64,000 bases of DNA from Echiichthys vipera (lineage: Eukaryota; Chordata; Actinopteri; Perciformes; Trachinidae): contig OY829647.1 in assembly GCA_963691815.1 (NCBI GenBank), positions 16,846,794 to 16,910,793 on the forward strand, given 5' to 3'. The notes beneath the pieces are model-generated. The model made no database searches and was not told where the DNA came from. It worked only from the letters and a program-made list of their open reading frames with translations. The translations under genes and the position numbers were made by a program. This document shows positions 25,620 to 39,032 of the stretch, piece after piece (the stretch's first letter is position 1; each line of letters opens with the position of its first letter).

Positions 25620-25820
25620 TCAGTCAAACTTTGACTTACTTGTGCCACGGGAGGAACAGTTAGTGGGATCACCAACATCAGGACTTGTCCTCTGGGTACC
25701 ATGAACGTCTGTATACAATTTCATGGCAATCCATCCAATAGTTAATGAGATGAAAAAGCCGTGGACAAGTCGACGGCCAGACATTTCCCTCCCTAGAGTT
25801 ACTGAAGCAACTTGAAGCAC
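25620..25820 (-). repeat. Dispersed fish repeat fragment
   Basis: It contains ACCATGAACGTCTGTATACA and TTTCATGGCAATCCATCCAA, wording I remember from a common interspersed repeat of percomorph fish. Class and boundaries are not known, and the orientation is nominal. Confidence 0.35.
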
Positions 25821-26671
25821 AAAACCGAATGAGTATAGTCATTCAGTACTAACCAAAACCCGAGATCTTTCACTATCTTTAATCAATGTTTTTGTTACCT
25901 AAACCAAACCAAACCAAACACAAGACTACAGTACCAGAAAACGTAGCTAGCCCTTCCTTCACTGCAAAAAAAAACATGACCCGTAACTTAATTGATGCAG
26001 CGATTACTTTTACTCTTCAAAAACATAATAAGTTAATTCACTTCAAGGAGACAGAGTTGTAACATCTCACTTCTTACACAGTCAAGGAGACGACTGGAGG
26101 TATTTTTTTTTACCTTTGCTCATTATTGCCTGTGCAGTTCTTCTGTCTTACAGTATGTATACATAGTTGCAAGTTTGTGGAGCCAAAGTTTCATGTAAGT
26201 GCTGCATCCTGAGAGCGGGGCGATGAGATGTTCTCCCTCTCCTCAGTCTCACTCCTTTATTGCATTGTTCTCTGAAGCAACACCCTAAACTGTTTATGAA
26301 TGTGGTCCCATCCTCGCTGTCCCATGAAGTCAGTCTGAACCTGCACAATGAGCTTTTTTTTCGCACTCCAATTTTTCCTGATACATTTCAAAATTTTTAA
26401 TTGTGCCCTTCAAATGTGCTGCAAATGCTCTCTTTTCTTTTCTCCTTCTCTCCCTCATCTTTCTCTCCATATAATGAGTTCATTTTTATCAGCGGATGTG
26501 CTGTGCGTGCACAGGATGAGTAATTTTGGAGATCACAGGAGACTTCTCTGCATTGCACTTGGTTACAACAGGTTGTCGGAAGGCTTTGGGAGCCGCGCTT
26601 GCCTTTTCCCTGCCAGCAGTAACTATCTGGCCTTTTAACAATTCACCATATGGGGCTATATTATATAATTG

Positions 26672-26672
<1 letters not shown>

Positions 26673-26724
<52 letters not shown>
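26673..26724. repeat. (AT)n microsatellite
   Basis: An uninterrupted TA run of about 25 units. Confidence 0.98.
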
Positions 26725-26727
<3 letters not shown>

Positions 26728-27182
26728 CTAATTGTATTATGTAAGGCAAAGATGGCATATTACACAATAAGAGATTAAACTTTTGTGACACGAATTGACA
26801 GTAGAGACCAACTTTATTTCGGATTCCTCACCAGTTGATGTGTTTGAATTAAATGTAGCCATTTTTATCAGTGGGATTGTCTTCACAAGAAAAACATCAG
26901 CACCAAGTGTCTGTGCAAATGTCTGAATTGTGGCAGAGGCAAAGACAGAAGTAGTGTAATGTAACATTGTTATAGATAAAAACAAAACAAAACAAAAAAA
27001 CGCACATATGGTATATGGTTGGGTCATTAAAGCACTCTGACCTCAGTACCACCTGTTTCCTAGTAGAGCTTTGATTCTCTGCCTGAACTTGATTGGGCCG
27101 GGTCAATTTCTCAAATTTACCCCCTCTACCAGTCCCTGTCTGAGTGTTTTCTGCTTGGAGCAGCAGAGGTCTGCTTTGTGGA

Positions 27183-27290
27183 CTAGTGCCAGCTCTGCTT
27201 TGCTCTCTGCTACATTTTAAATAATGTAATTAATATTTGACACAATAATGTATTATTTCACCCATCTGCTGTTAATCAGAATGTGTTTTT
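27183..27290. repeat. Dispersed repeat, copy 1 of a pair
   Basis: Shares an ordered series of words with 44846-44975: AGCTCTGCT, TCTCTGCTA, GTAATTAATATT, TATGTATTATTTCAC-like and ATTAATCAGAATG. The pair is diverged, and the full element boundaries were not resolved. Confidence 0.55.
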
Positions 27291-27485
27291 TTATGAACAC
27301 AGTGGTATGTGGTTGTGACCTGACGACCATCCTCCTCTGGATAAAAAAAGCGGAAAATCTGGTTTCAATCGACAAAAAAGGCAGAAACCGTCTGTCCAAC
27401 TAAACTATTTTGCATGACCATAGCTCTATTTCCCAGTAAGCATTCATTTCTTTTAACCCCGACGATGATCGTTCCATAACCTTAA

Positions 27486-28330
27486 AGTGAAATTCCGGTG
27501 TAAAATCATCCCAGGGTCTTTTTAGGCAAATTCGGTCATCAAATATGCCATCGGGACTTTTTTTTCATGTATGAAATATTAACGTAGATTTTCCGGAGAG
27601 ACGCTATCAGCCTTCCACGGCTAACACTGATTAGCTCGGGATCTGCGTGTTGAATGCATTTAAATGTATTTTTTTAACCACTAATACTGCTCCAAACCTC
27701 TGCAGTAGCATGAGAAGCGTCCCTACACATTTACCGAAGAACGAACAACGTAGTATGTGAACACAGAGTTTATTAAAAGAGTGTTTTGAAAGACTTACCT
27801 TCAGGCCCCAGTACTAGCTGTTCCATTCAAGTCAATTACCAAATACAATCCAAAGGGAAGAAGCCCATTCATGATTTATTCCAGCAAACACGTAAACGTT
27901 GTGGTTTGCGGCAGACACGGAAATCCCTCTGCCTAAGTGTCTCGATCGGCGTCTCAATTTCCAGATTCAAAACAATAAGCCACTGGTTTATCAGAGCAAG
28001 GTCATCGTACCGCAATGGCAGCCTATGAAAAGTTTCTGGGTTGTAAGCTTTTATTTTTGTTTCGCAGCCGGAAAAGATACAAACAGAACCATTCTGTCTC
28101 TCTTCACTTCAAGTTGCAGGCTAGTTGTCTTTACCTGTACGTCTTACGGAGTGTGTTAAACAATACTTTTTAATGCGCTGAGCTTATCTGTGTTAGCCAC
28201 GGCAGGATGTTAGCATCTCTCTGGAAAATCTACGCTAATAGTTTATACATGAAAAAAATTGTCTCTGGCTTATTTGATGACTGAATTTGCCTAAAAAGAC
28301 CCTGGGATGATTTTATACTGGACTTTCACT
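27486..28330. mobile_element. TTAA-flanked inverted-repeat DNA transposon (non-autonomous)
   Basis: TTAA lies at both ends (27482-27485, 28331-28334). Inside them the ends match in inverted orientation for about 170 bases (AGTGAAATTCCGG on the left, AGTGAAAGTCCAG from the right, then TAAAATCATCCCAGGGTCTT in both). There is no transposase frame. Removing the element restores ATAACCTTAACCAAAGC. TTAA targets are used by piggyBac and Kolobok transposases; the termini do not look like canonical piggyBac ends. Confidence 0.7.
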
Positions 28331-28334
28331 TTAA

Positions 28335-31320
28335 CCAAAGCTATTTCCTAACCAAGCAGTTGTGTTTGGCTTAACAAAACCAAACTGTGACCCGGTGAAA
28401 CTGTGAAACTCCACACTGATGATGATGACACATACATCCCTCATGGGTTTACGAGACACCGAAAGTACCGCTGCAGTGTTTCAAACATTTGAATACATAT
28501 CATTTCCTCACAAAATTACAGGTTATTTACAGCTTGATCTTCAATAAAATAGTCTGCCTTCCCTACCAAGCTTAAAAAAATAAAAGCTGCTACTAAAAGT
28601 GTTCCCTTCCTGAAGCACAGTTAAAACATGTCAAAGTCGTCCGACCAAAAGAAGTAAATATAAATGGAGGTAATTTACTGAAAGGTGCATCATGTTCTCA
28701 TAGACGGGACAACAAAAAAATTAACCTCACTCTCAGTTTCGCTTAGCTCATACAACAAATTTATATTATATATACCGGAGGGAAACTTCTCTAGCTGCTA
28801 AATCCGCCACTATGTTTACCAGCTGGTCACTAACTTTGTCTTTAGTTTGGTGCTGGGCAGGTAGTGTACGCTGGGTTTGTCAGAACTTTTTCCCTAAAAG
28901 CTAAGATGAGAGCAGTTAGACTGAGTAACAGTACAACAGTAAAGTTGTACTATACTATAGGCTCATATATGCTGCCTTTATGTACATTAGATCATTTAAT
29001 TTGGTCAAGTTGCACTTGAACTATTGACTACACTGCCCCACACTTGTTGTGTGTAGTGCAGACAGAAGGCTTTGTACATATCTGTGTAAGTATTTAAGGT
29101 TGAGCAAACTCATGAGGGGAAACTGAGAAAACGGAAGAGTCTGGTGCTAATTATCTGGGTTACATTTTTAATTGTCATTTGACGTATTGTTAATGTAAAA
29201 ATATTCATTATAGGAAATTTTAAACTGCTTTTGTAGGACATGTTCAAATGAGGTCAATGGGGACGCCAGAACTTTTTTGGAATGACAATCAACATATTTT
29301 GTTGTTTAGTGCAGAGGATTTGTTGTGATTGCTGACTGACAACAAATTTGTTCCAGTGACCTTTGAAAAGCAAACATTGATCAGATTGGGTGATAGATTG
29401 TTGCGTTCTGTGTTATTCTGTTTATCTGCCGATCGCAGCAGCTGCCTGTGTTTGTTTCGAATCAGAACATCGTAGTGTACAAGTGTTTGCCAGTGGGATT
29501 GAACATAATAATGCTGACAGATGTCTCAGTTATGATATCAAAGAGCATTTACCCAGTGAAGCCTAGGTGCTCAATAGAAAAACTGTTGTACAGTAAAGAA
29601 AGACAGAATTATCTATAATTATAAAGACAGCAGTAGAGTAAAAGCCATAGCTCACATAGTACACAATACACACCGAGTACACAATACACACCACTAAGTA
29701 ACAGTACGTTCTGCTAGACCTCAGCACAGCACACTTTTCATGCACATTTAATTTGTCACTGCTTCGAAAGCCTTAAAAAGTTCAAGATGACCCTCCTTTT
29801 CTCACCATTCATTGTCATTAGGGGTTCAAACTTAACAAACTCTCACTGTATTTATTTTTTTGTACATATTAAAGGGAACTCTGGTGCCATCGCTCATGAC
29901 TTCATCGCTCATGAGGTTCATCATGTTGTGTTTTTTTTTATGTTTGGGGACTTCAGAGAGAACAAAACCATTCAGTAAGAGAGATAAAAGATACAAAGAT
30001 AAGAAGGAAATTGTCACATAATGTGGTGGTTTTCATGGTTTTGCATCAGACTGAGGAAGGGATCTTAAAAACGTAGAGAGACGGCTGACTTGTGGGTATT
30101 TGATCCCAAACCGGCAAAAAGGTTGAGTTTGTTCTAACTGCATGGAGCTGGGGAGGGAAGTCATCATTTATTGTGACTCAGAAAAGAACAGAGAGAGGGA
30201 GGAAGCAGGGGAAAATCAGATTTTGGTGTCAACACTATATAGAAATATTTTGATCCTCCTGTACTTATGCACATTTTTCAGTGCTTGATTTTTTTGGGTG
30301 ATGCGTATATCCATAGCTATTTTCTATGTTAACACATAACATTGACAAACATTTTTTGAGTCCATGTGATTTTTTAATTTTTTAATTTTTATTTATTGTG
30401 ACCATGATATGCACTTATCGGGAAGTGTTTTTAGGCAGTGCTCTCTGGTGAACACACTTTGTAACAGTTACACTGTTTCTTAACCACCTCCAAGGTATTT
30501 TGGCATTGTGTACTGCATTTTATTGTTACTCATTGGCTCATACGGCACTGATATCATTGATTGGTGAATGATGAAATCATTCACTTCCTATGGTATTCTA
30601 CATCTTTATTATTATCTCGTTCATACCATTTATAACTTCAGAGATATTCTGTTTTCAACATTTTTTTTTAACATTGAGGTCTATGGACGGCATTTTGAAA
30701 TCTGCCAAAATGTATTTGTTTTCATGCACATTTAACTGCCAACTATTCATTCATAGACTCACATAGAAACACCATTCAAACTTTAAAACATTCCTCATCT
30801 TTCATAAATGATAGGTATTGTTCAACTTTTAAATCCCATTAAAACTTTTTAAAGTATCCAGCCTTTTTTGAGCCGTATGAAAAATGCCTTTCTCAGCTTT
30901 TTACATTAGTGTGTATTGGATGAAATTTTCAGACTCAGAGTTGGGGAGCAGCAGAAAATAAATCTTCAGCCTGCTATCACTTCTACAATTTTAACTCTTC
31001 ATACATAATTTTTACATCAAAATGTAGGAAAAACAGTGACCTTTCTAACAATGTAACTATGGAAGCAAACAGACTTACGCATTTGGCACAGTGAGCCTCC
31101 AAGTGACAGAGTGGTAAGCGACTGCCGCATTGCCTCCTGTATTGAATGATAGACAGGGGAGCAGAAACGTAACTGCTCTAGCGCTCACATTTTTCACACT
31201 ACACACAAATTTTGCCAATGTGAGCTACGGTTTTTGAGCAACAAGCAGGAGATTGAGAGGTGCAACTCAATGAATTCAAAGTGCATTTACCATCGCCGTG
31301 GCAACCTATCACTGCCATTC
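28335..31320. other. Intronic sequence, repeats only
   Basis: The segment immediately right of the TTAA element continues the dispersed repeat that hosts it. About 28700-28950 (CTAGCTGCTAAATCCGCCAC, CCAGCTGGTCAC) resembles another common fish repeat. A short 18-bp duplication is present near 29658-29693. About 30240-31000 is very AT-rich. No gene was seen. Confidence 0.45.
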
Positions 31321-31324
31321 TTAA

Positions 31325-31830
31325 GGGGCCTTCACATGATCAGCTTTTTGCGCTGGGCTCACCGCGAGGTTGAGCGCAGTGACCCAGTAAATGGCTAAAT
31401 CAACGTTAGTAATAAAACAACCGTTAGCTTGTAAACTGCCTATTCACAAACCTGGTGTGACTCCTCATTAATCTCCATCGTTACATTTTCTTCCCAGATC
31501 GTGAAACGACTTTAATGTAACATTAAATAGTTCGGGAAACTCGGACACAAAATACACTTTTCCTCCATCTGTCTAGCCAGCTTGATGTCGCTCTCTGGTT
31601 GCCTAGGAAACGTAAACTTCACATTTAAAGCTTCTATCTCATTGGTTGTGCTTTTGAAAGGTCAACGGCAACTAGGTCAAAGTTCAACTGATTTGAACTT
31701 TGAGCGCAGCGGCAGAGAGGCAAAACTGAGTGGTGCACGACGCTGCCTTGGATGCTACTGCCTCTTCTACAGGAAATGAATGGAATGGCTGGCGCAAAGT
31801 GTTTTTACCGCATATCGTGTGTTGGGGCCT
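31325..31830. mobile_element. Candidate TTAA-flanked non-autonomous DNA transposon
   Basis: TTAA occurs at 31321-31324 and 31831-31834. The left end GGGGCCTTCACATGAT and the reverse complement of the right end (GGCCCCAACACACGAT) agree imperfectly. The interior is GC-richer than its surroundings and encodes nothing recognisable. Terminal similarity is modest, so the call is tentative. Confidence 0.45.
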
Positions 31831-31834
31831 TTAA

Positions 31835-33872
31835 GGTGATTGTGGCAAGTTTGACAGACCCACTCTCTCATCATCATCTGGTACTGAACCCTGTTGTGAA
31901 ATTTGGCATTCATCAGTACAAACATGAGCAAATCTCAGGCAAGTTTCAGCAACATGTGGATTTTTAACGTAATTTGACCTGTTGCTCTGTGGCAAACTAT
32001 GCAGACATACGTATGTTGGCCCATTTTTAATTTGATCTCTATTTGTCTCTGTGATAATACACACACATTCCAGCCAGCAATCCGGTGTAGCGTCAGCTAC
32101 CCATCATAACTTAAAATATTTCACATATTTCAGACATTCATGGTATTATTCAATTGTTCAAAGACATTCATACTAATTCAACTCATTTCCCCTTTTGCAG
32201 CTATGCCTGCTACTTAACCTTCTTCTTAAACATTCAAGTCAGCATTGCAGCATAGCATCGGCTATTCAGCACTCATCATTCATACTGCAATTTCTTCAGA
32301 AATTGCATTCTCTAGTTATTACTGATATTGATATATTGGAACAAGTGTTGTGCCTGGTGTGTGTTCGCAATGAAAAGTGGGAAGAAATATCTGTTGGTGA
32401 CAGCTGGCGAGTCTCTTCAGTAGCAGGGACTGACACATCCGGCTCAGTGGTCTTTATCTATGGTGAGAGTGACACCCAATGAGTGGCACCTTCACTGGCG
32501 CTCGTTCACTCACTCTCCTCTTTAATAAGCCTTGGCCTGATTCTCAGCACTCCTGCTGTGATTTACAACTAACATCCGTCTACCATGAGTGTACACTTCG
32601 CTTTGCTTAATTCCTCTCAGGTAGAAGACATACAGTGTGTGCACTGCACTGTGTTTGAAGTAACTTCCATCATTCGGCTGGACACCATTGTTACACAGTT
32701 GCTGGCTGTGGAGCCATCAAGCTGTCACTCTGCAGAGAACTGGGTTTCCAAACAGTTGCTGAGACAGCTAAACAATGACAATGATGTTATGAAATGATTC
32801 TGCCACACAATACCCCATGTACTAAATATCAGGGTTCTCAACCCCTGGAGCTACTTTCTATATTTAGTACAATGGATTTGAAATGCAGGCGCACAGAAAA
32901 CCTGAAATACAGTTAGTGTCAGCTACTGCAGAAGTCTGCTAGAGTGCAGTTAGTGTTATGAGAACCTGTTTGGTGTTTTTTTTTCAATCTTAATGAATAT
33001 GTTATCACACAGCACCTTTTGAGAGAGCTGTAGTTGTGAGAGTTAGCTTGAGTGTGCACTAGCTGCGGCTGATTAAACCAGGGCGAAGCCAAGAGGTGAT
33101 GTGACACTGCAGCTGTTAGCCCCTGCAGAGTGTTATTGCACACAGTCCTGCTTATTCAACACACGCTGGTGTCAGACTCAAAATATTCAGCTTAACAGTA
33201 CAGTATATGGCCTGCCTGTCTTCTCTTTAGCTGTCTTCCTCTAATTGTCTTACTGTTTCTGTGGATTCCTCACCATCTCTCCCTCTCTGTCTCCTCTATC
33301 TTTATACCACATCTTTCTCTCGCAGCTTTTCTCTCTAATCTCTCTCTCTTTCCCTTTTTCTTCCCTCTTCTGTTCTGCATCAAAGTAAGCCAACGCTCCA
33401 CGGCAAGCACCGGCTCAAAGCTTACAGTACATTCCCACCCTTCAAAGCCACTGCTTGTGTATAAGGGAAGAAAAATCATTTGACATTTTTTGCATTTTCG
33501 ACGTGTTGAGAGAAAAACCTAAATGTTAACAGGGAATAATATGAATGTGAGTCACCCTCCATGAATGACCAAGTTGACACAAAAGCTGAAAATAGTGTTG
33601 CATTCATTTACTCTGTATTCAGTACGTTTTATGAAATAGGAAGATGAGTGCTATTGGTTTGCAAATTCAAAAAGAGGCGGCTCATGTCTGTTGCATATTT
33701 GAACAGCACAGTTGCTGACATCACAGAGAGATTACCCACTTAAATGTGTTGGCCACTGATACAGAATATGTGCGACCTGCTATAGTCTCATGCAAATACG
33801 GCTCTTAAGGGTTTCACGTCTTTAGAGTTATTTGATTTAATGCTTTTCAGAAGACGTGAAAGCTGAGCATTT
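31835..33872. other. Intronic sequence, nothing recognised
   Basis: Non-coding DNA with pyrimidine-rich tracts near 33270-33360. No gene, transposon end or tandem repeat of note was seen. Confidence 0.5.
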
Positions 33873-34316
33873 TTGCTTTTAAAAAGCAAAAAACTTAAAT
33901 GGCAATCATGTGTTCCTGTCCCTGAAGACTCAGCAGTCAGGTGTACCCAAAAAAAGTCTAATTTCTGTTTCTTTCTTCTTCTTTTTTTGCATGAAATGAA
34001 CAGAAAGGTTACTCTACCACAACTTAGTCACATGACCAGTGTAAAATGTGTTCCAGACTGCATCACCAATTTGTTCAGTGATTCAAATAGGTCAAGGGTG
34101 TTGTGCTCGATCCCCCAGTTAAAGAAACAATGGACCAATCTAAGCTTTATAATTTTATTAAAGAATGGAGATGACACCTTCTACATCCAGGAAACATGTC
34201 AACAGAAAGAAATCCCCACAAAAATCTTCACAGCGGTAGTTGTGACTTGCAGTAAGATCTGTAGCTGTAGTGCTATTTATCCATCTAGATTGTTTTGTTG
34301 CAAGTTGCTCAGCGTT
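33873..34316 (+). pseudogene. Possible transposon-derived THAP-like remnant
   Basis: An open frame of 161 codons (33873-34358) includes KCVPDCITNLFSDSN and, further on, SIPQLKKQWTNL. A C-x3-C pair followed by a proline and a KKxW segment recalls the THAP zinc finger found in P-element and related transposases, but the expected C-x2-H end is not visible and the match is weak. It is joined directly to the repeat that starts at 34317. It could equally be non-coding repeat. Confidence 0.2.
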
Positions 34317-34877
34317 GGAGATATTAGTCGTAGTATGTCTACCTTCTCTCTAGTATAATGGAACTAGATGGCACTCGACGTGTGGTGCTCAAAGTGCCTA
34401 AAAAATACATTTGGAAAAACTCAACAGAAATGTCTCTTTCCTCTCTTCTGCCTGCTTCATAATATTAAACTACAGGAAAGTGTAAAAATATGCATTTACG
34501 ATTTTTGAGTGAACTGTCCCTTTGAGTGGACTTATTTATTTTAGAATTGCAACGAGTCAATTACTTGTTATCTACTGTAAATCTTAAATAAGTTAGTGTG
34601 TGGTCTCGACCTATTTTAGTGTGTCTAGAAATACATTTTTTTATGATTTGGCAATATATATGTAATTTAATTAAATTCAGAACAATTCCAGGCTGGGAGG
34701 AGGCCTCGGGAAAGACCCAGGACTAGATGGAGAGATAATATCTCAACACTGGCCTGTGAGCGCCTCTGGATCCCCCAGTTAGAGCTGGTTAATGTGGTCC
34801 GGGAAAAGGAAGTTTGGGGTCCCCTGCTAAAGCTGCTGCCCCTGCGACCCGACCCTGGATAAGTGGTTGAAGATGAG
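34317..34877 (+). mobile_element. Chimeric LINE-tail repeat, copy A
   Basis: Nearly identical by eye to 41473-42033 except for a few substitutions and small indels. The first about 370 bases (from GGAGATATTAGTCG) are unrelated to LINE coding sequence. The last about 190 bases, from CCAGGCTGGGAGGAGGCCTC, are the 3' end of a fish non-LTR retrotransposon and run into a (TGAG)n tail at 34871-34895. Confidence 0.75.
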
Positions 34878-35269
34878 TAAGTGAGTGAGTGAGTGAAAAC
34901 AATTCAAGGATAAATCAATAAGACAATCGTCAGATTAATCGCTAAAGAAAATAATTGTTGGTTGCAGCCCCACGTAGTATGTTAATGTGCCTAAGGGGAG
35001 GGTGTGGTGGAGTTCAGGGACGTTTTGTTCTGATGAGGCGGCGACATAACTCTGTCTCTGTTGTTTTGTGATGAGACCTCATTATGTTGAGTCATCAGCC
35101 GTGATCCACAAAACAGCGGAGACGGTAGAGGGACATCCACCCTTGACTCGCACATGCAGTTCATTATAGACATGACCACCTCAACCCCCGCACGCCTGCT
35201 CCAGCACATGAAGCAAGCAGGACTTTATATACAGTCCACTTCTGTCAGCCCGGGTTAGCTTGTGTTAGT

Positions 35270-35286
35270 TATATATATATATACAG

Positions 35287-35318
<32 letters not shown>

Positions 35319-35340
35319 GTGTGTGTGTGTGTGTGTGTGT
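35270..35340. repeat. (TA)n-(GT)n compound microsatellite
   Basis: An interrupted TA run followed directly by about ten GT units. Confidence 0.95.
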
Positions 35341-38075
35341 AGATGAGTGGGTGGTCCCAGCCTGCAGACTGTCATGGTCAATGAGACAATATATGTAGAA
35401 TCTGGCCCCTGCAGCCTAATCTGAAGGAAGTAATTTGAAGAGTGAAGTTGAAACCTTCACCGAAGCTTCACGTACAGTTAATAGTATTAGCAAGACAATT
35501 ACTCACTTCTTCTACCCAAAGGGGCAAACCTATAATTGAGCTACTGACATAAGTGGCCTGTAATTGAGCTATTATAATTGACCTCAGGTGTGTCAGCGCA
35601 TTAAAACTGTGCAGGAATGCGAGCGTGAGCGTCTCCTCTCATATCGGTAACTGCAAATGCTAATGTTAATACGTAAAAATGGATTTGTTCCCTATATTTG
35701 TGTGCATACAGTGCAGTAGAGTGTAAGTAGGTTTTTTTCACACTAATGGCATCTATAGCAAGACCGTTTCTATGGAAACCGAGTTGCCACGGAAACACTG
35801 CATGTCTCTTTGAATTAGAAATGTCTTTCTCTATCCCTCACTCCTGCGTTCGCCGTGTGTCTCTCCTTCAATTTTTTGCTTCCTAGTCCTCTTCTTCCTG
35901 ACTTTCCCGACTTTGACAGGCCAGCTGCTGTCAGTCAAAAAGTCTTGTGGTGTTGAATGAGATGTGCGCCACAAATGGAGGAAATGGAGGCAAGATGGGT
36001 CGGCATCTGTGCTCTCCAAGAAAACAAAAAAAAAAGAGGGAGGGCTTTCTTTTTTTTTTTAGAGGGTGAGGGCACTTGGCTTTTAATCAAAAGCAACATA
36101 TTGAAACAGGAAGGAAATGCTGAATGACATTCAAAAGATAATGATGACGAGGAGGATGCTGCAAATAGAAGAGCGGGAAGATTGAAGGAGGAAAGAGACG
36201 GCTACAAAGACAGAGAGGGATAGAGATAGCTGATGAAAGGGAAGGGGAGAAGTGATTGATTTTTGCTCTCTGATGCCTCTGGTATCTGTGTAACCATGCT
36301 GCCACACTTATCCTGCCTATCTGATTTAATAGAAAGCACGATAAAGGCAAGAGAGAGAGATACATGCAAACAGAGATAAAGAGTATCAGGGTAGAAAAAA
36401 TGCAAACAGATAGAGACAGAAGAGAATTGAGTTATTGGGGTGAATGAAAATGTGGAGAAAATCGCCCTCATTCCCCAGGTGCTGATGAATGTCTATAAGA
36501 GGGCGAATGAGAGTAATGCTTCAAGAGAAGCGGAGGGGGCGAGAAGACACAGAAAAGGAAATGGAGTCAAGACGTGCTGAAGAAAAGCACGTCATGACAA
36601 GTTTTTGAACTGTATGTCTCTCATTCCACGCTGCACTTGACTCTAGCCTGCACTCTCACCCCGTGTGCTTGTTAGAGAGGGAAGCAGAATTGAAAAGGCA
36701 GCGTGTATGGATGTAGGGAAGATAGACGCAGGACGGAGGGAATGGCAGATGGAGGAGAGAGGGTAAACATAAACATAAACGTTTTTTTATTAAAGCCTCA
36801 AATAAAGCTTTTGTTTTTACACTACAGTTCATAGATTTTTCAAAACTTAAGAACTCGGGAGATATAAAGTGTGCACACAAGAACAATGACAGTATATCAC
36901 AGGAGACTTGAGATGTTTATTTTTTTAAATTTTCAATAATGATCTTACAGCACAACTTAATTTCTTATTACTTTCAAATTCCCAGATAGGGGCATTCATT
37001 CATCTGGGACGCAGAAAGAACCAGATCTTTCCTAAAATGAGTTATTTCTTCCTAGAGAGGCAGAGGGAGGTTTGGCTAATGGCACACTTTGTTTTGGTCT
37101 ACACAGGCAAACGTAGCTGTGAAACGATTTTGCGTCTTTCTCCTTAAGTATATCTCATTAGGGTTGGAAGTTCGCCAGTTTTCAGAATTTCTTGCCCTGG
37201 TTTTAATTTGCTGTTTGCTATTAATGGGAACTCGCTTTTACCTTTTGTGTTGACAAATTTGGGACATTGTTCACTTTCACAGCACTTATTCTATCAGTAC
37301 AACATCGGTCATGTCCTACTTAGCCCTCTGCGTGCCTATTTTTTTAAGCAATAACGATGTTTTTATTCATTATTATTTCTAGTCCCTTCCACTTTTGCAT
37401 TTTATTTTGTTAAGCTACTGTCAGGGAAACACTTTCTGCACAAATGTTTCACATTCATTACCTTCCATTGGTTCGAAATTCATAATCCCTCCTCTTCCTG
37501 TTAGGCTTTTAATTGAAAAGTATTCAGGAAGTGTAGAGTTTATTTGCGGTAGGGCTGGACCCAAATATTCGACTATTCGTTCATTGGGAGGTATTTGGTT
37601 TTCAATTTTGGTATTGGGATAGTAATTTTTTATAACAACCCACAATATAAAAAAATGATACCTTTGATTAAACTGAAAGACATTTGTTGCAGCACTGCTC
37701 AGTGCAAGAGTCTTTACTCACACTCTTCACGGTGGGTGCAGAAGTGGCAGTCGCTAACTTGTTTGTGCTCATCAAATCTGGGTATTTTCAAAGTTTCCAG
37801 TGTTTCCCACAGACCAGGTAGCAATGTGTGGTGCAGGACCGTACGGAGACCTTTTGAGGGGCAGGGGCTCTGACGTCCCCCCTGTACAGACTCTGACAAC
37901 AGACGATGATAGATAGCACGATGACATTCAGCCAAAATGTTCTGAAATTCACAGTTCTGCGGGGAAGGTAGACTGACGTTGGTCACAGTTTGGAATGAAA
38001 GTGAGAAAACAGGACAGAGTAACACGGTGGATATATATTATATCACTCACATTATGACCACATCAAACCAAAATG
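35341..38075. other. Intronic sequence, no gene
   Basis: Contains a hAT-like end at about 37548 (TAGGGCTGGACCCAAATATT) without a matching opposite end. The rest is ordinary AT-rich sequence and purine-rich tracts (36000-36800). Confidence 0.45.
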
Positions 38076-38083
38076 TGCAGCAC
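38076..38083. repeat. 8-bp target-site duplication, left copy
   Basis: TGCAGCAC, repeated exactly at 39230-39237. Confidence 0.85.
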
Positions 38084-38641
38084 TAGGGATGCTCGATATT
38101 GGCTTTTCTGCCGATATCCGATATATTCCGATATTGTCCAACCCTTAATTTCCGATACCGATATCACCCGATACCGATATATGCAGCCTTTTTACACCAA
38201 AATTCATCACATATCACCTATTATGGAATTAACACATTATGCCTAATTTTATGTGATGCCCCACTGGATGCATACACAAATGCAACACGGCTTTTCAAAT
38301 GTAAACACAGTCTGTACAAAATAAGTTATTGAAAAAAGTGCCATTCATTTAATTGTTTGTGTTTTTAGAGAGAATATTTTGCCTCAAACAACACTACAGA
38401 CAACATCACAACAAGGAAGATGCATAGCTTCAGTCCAGAGTAGTAAACAAACTTAGTTTTCTTTTCCCAGACTGAGTAACTTGACAAATAATACAATCAA
38501 TAAATTAGCAGTCAAGCTCAACATGCTAACCTGTATAGGATCTAACGGATACAGCACCAGAAATTAGCTTCTCGACGTGACTGTAAACAGGGCTGTACAG
38601 TTCGGGTAAGCACTGGTCTGAGAAATACTTGCGACTGGGCG

Positions 38642-38940
38642 TTAAACAGATATAACGGGGCTCAAGGAACTCCACACGTTTGGTGAATCCGGCATCTTGA
38701 ACGATAGAAAAAGTTTGTTTCTCGGTGTCGGCTGTTGCTTCTTTTCATCACTTTGCTGCACAGATGTAGCGTTTAACTCCGCATGCTTCTTCTTGAGCTG
38801 GGTGATCAAATGTGATGTATTAAAGGAAGACGCCTTGTTTCCTCCTCTCATAACCAAAACGCCTTGCAGTCATTGCAAAGCGCACATTTACTGTTAGTAG
38901 ATGACACTTGGAAATACTTCCAAACCACGGACATCTCATG
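38642..38940 (-). pseudogene. BED zinc finger remnant of hAT transposase
   Basis: Reading the - strand from about 38940, SVVWKYFQV precedes KCALCNDC, then, after a stop and frame change, NTSHLITQLKKKHAE. The W-x-x-F, C-x2-C and terminal His order is that of the BED finger that begins many hAT transposases and binds the element ends. The first of the two expected histidines appears to be lost and the frame is broken; the catalytic domain is gone. Confidence 0.6.
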
Positions 38941-39032
38941 CACCGGGCGAGCTGAAGCTTGTTAGCCACGGTTAGCAACCTACGAGTGAGCGTGTTGTTG
39001 TTGTTATACGTCATCAAGCACGCGCCTGTAAA

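Larger units (their letters stand above)
24621..27481. other. Intronic sequence with short repeats
   Basis: Contains an imperfect (TC)n run at about 24799-24831, a dispersed repeat at about 25620-25820, an (AT)n microsatellite at 26673-26724 and one half of a repeat pair at 27183-27290. The sequence flanking 27481 (CCCCGACGATGATCGTTCCA) resembles another dispersed fish repeat into which the next element inserted. Confidence 0.5.

Noticed and set aside
31090..31170. tRNA-like A-box (GACAGAGTGGTAAGCGACTG)
   Set aside because: No B-box or cloverleaf follows at the right distance, so neither a tRNA nor a tRNA-derived SINE is supported.
37548..38075. hAT-like left end TAGGGCTGGACCCAAATATT
   Set aside because: No matching right end or target duplication found; at most a truncated fragment.
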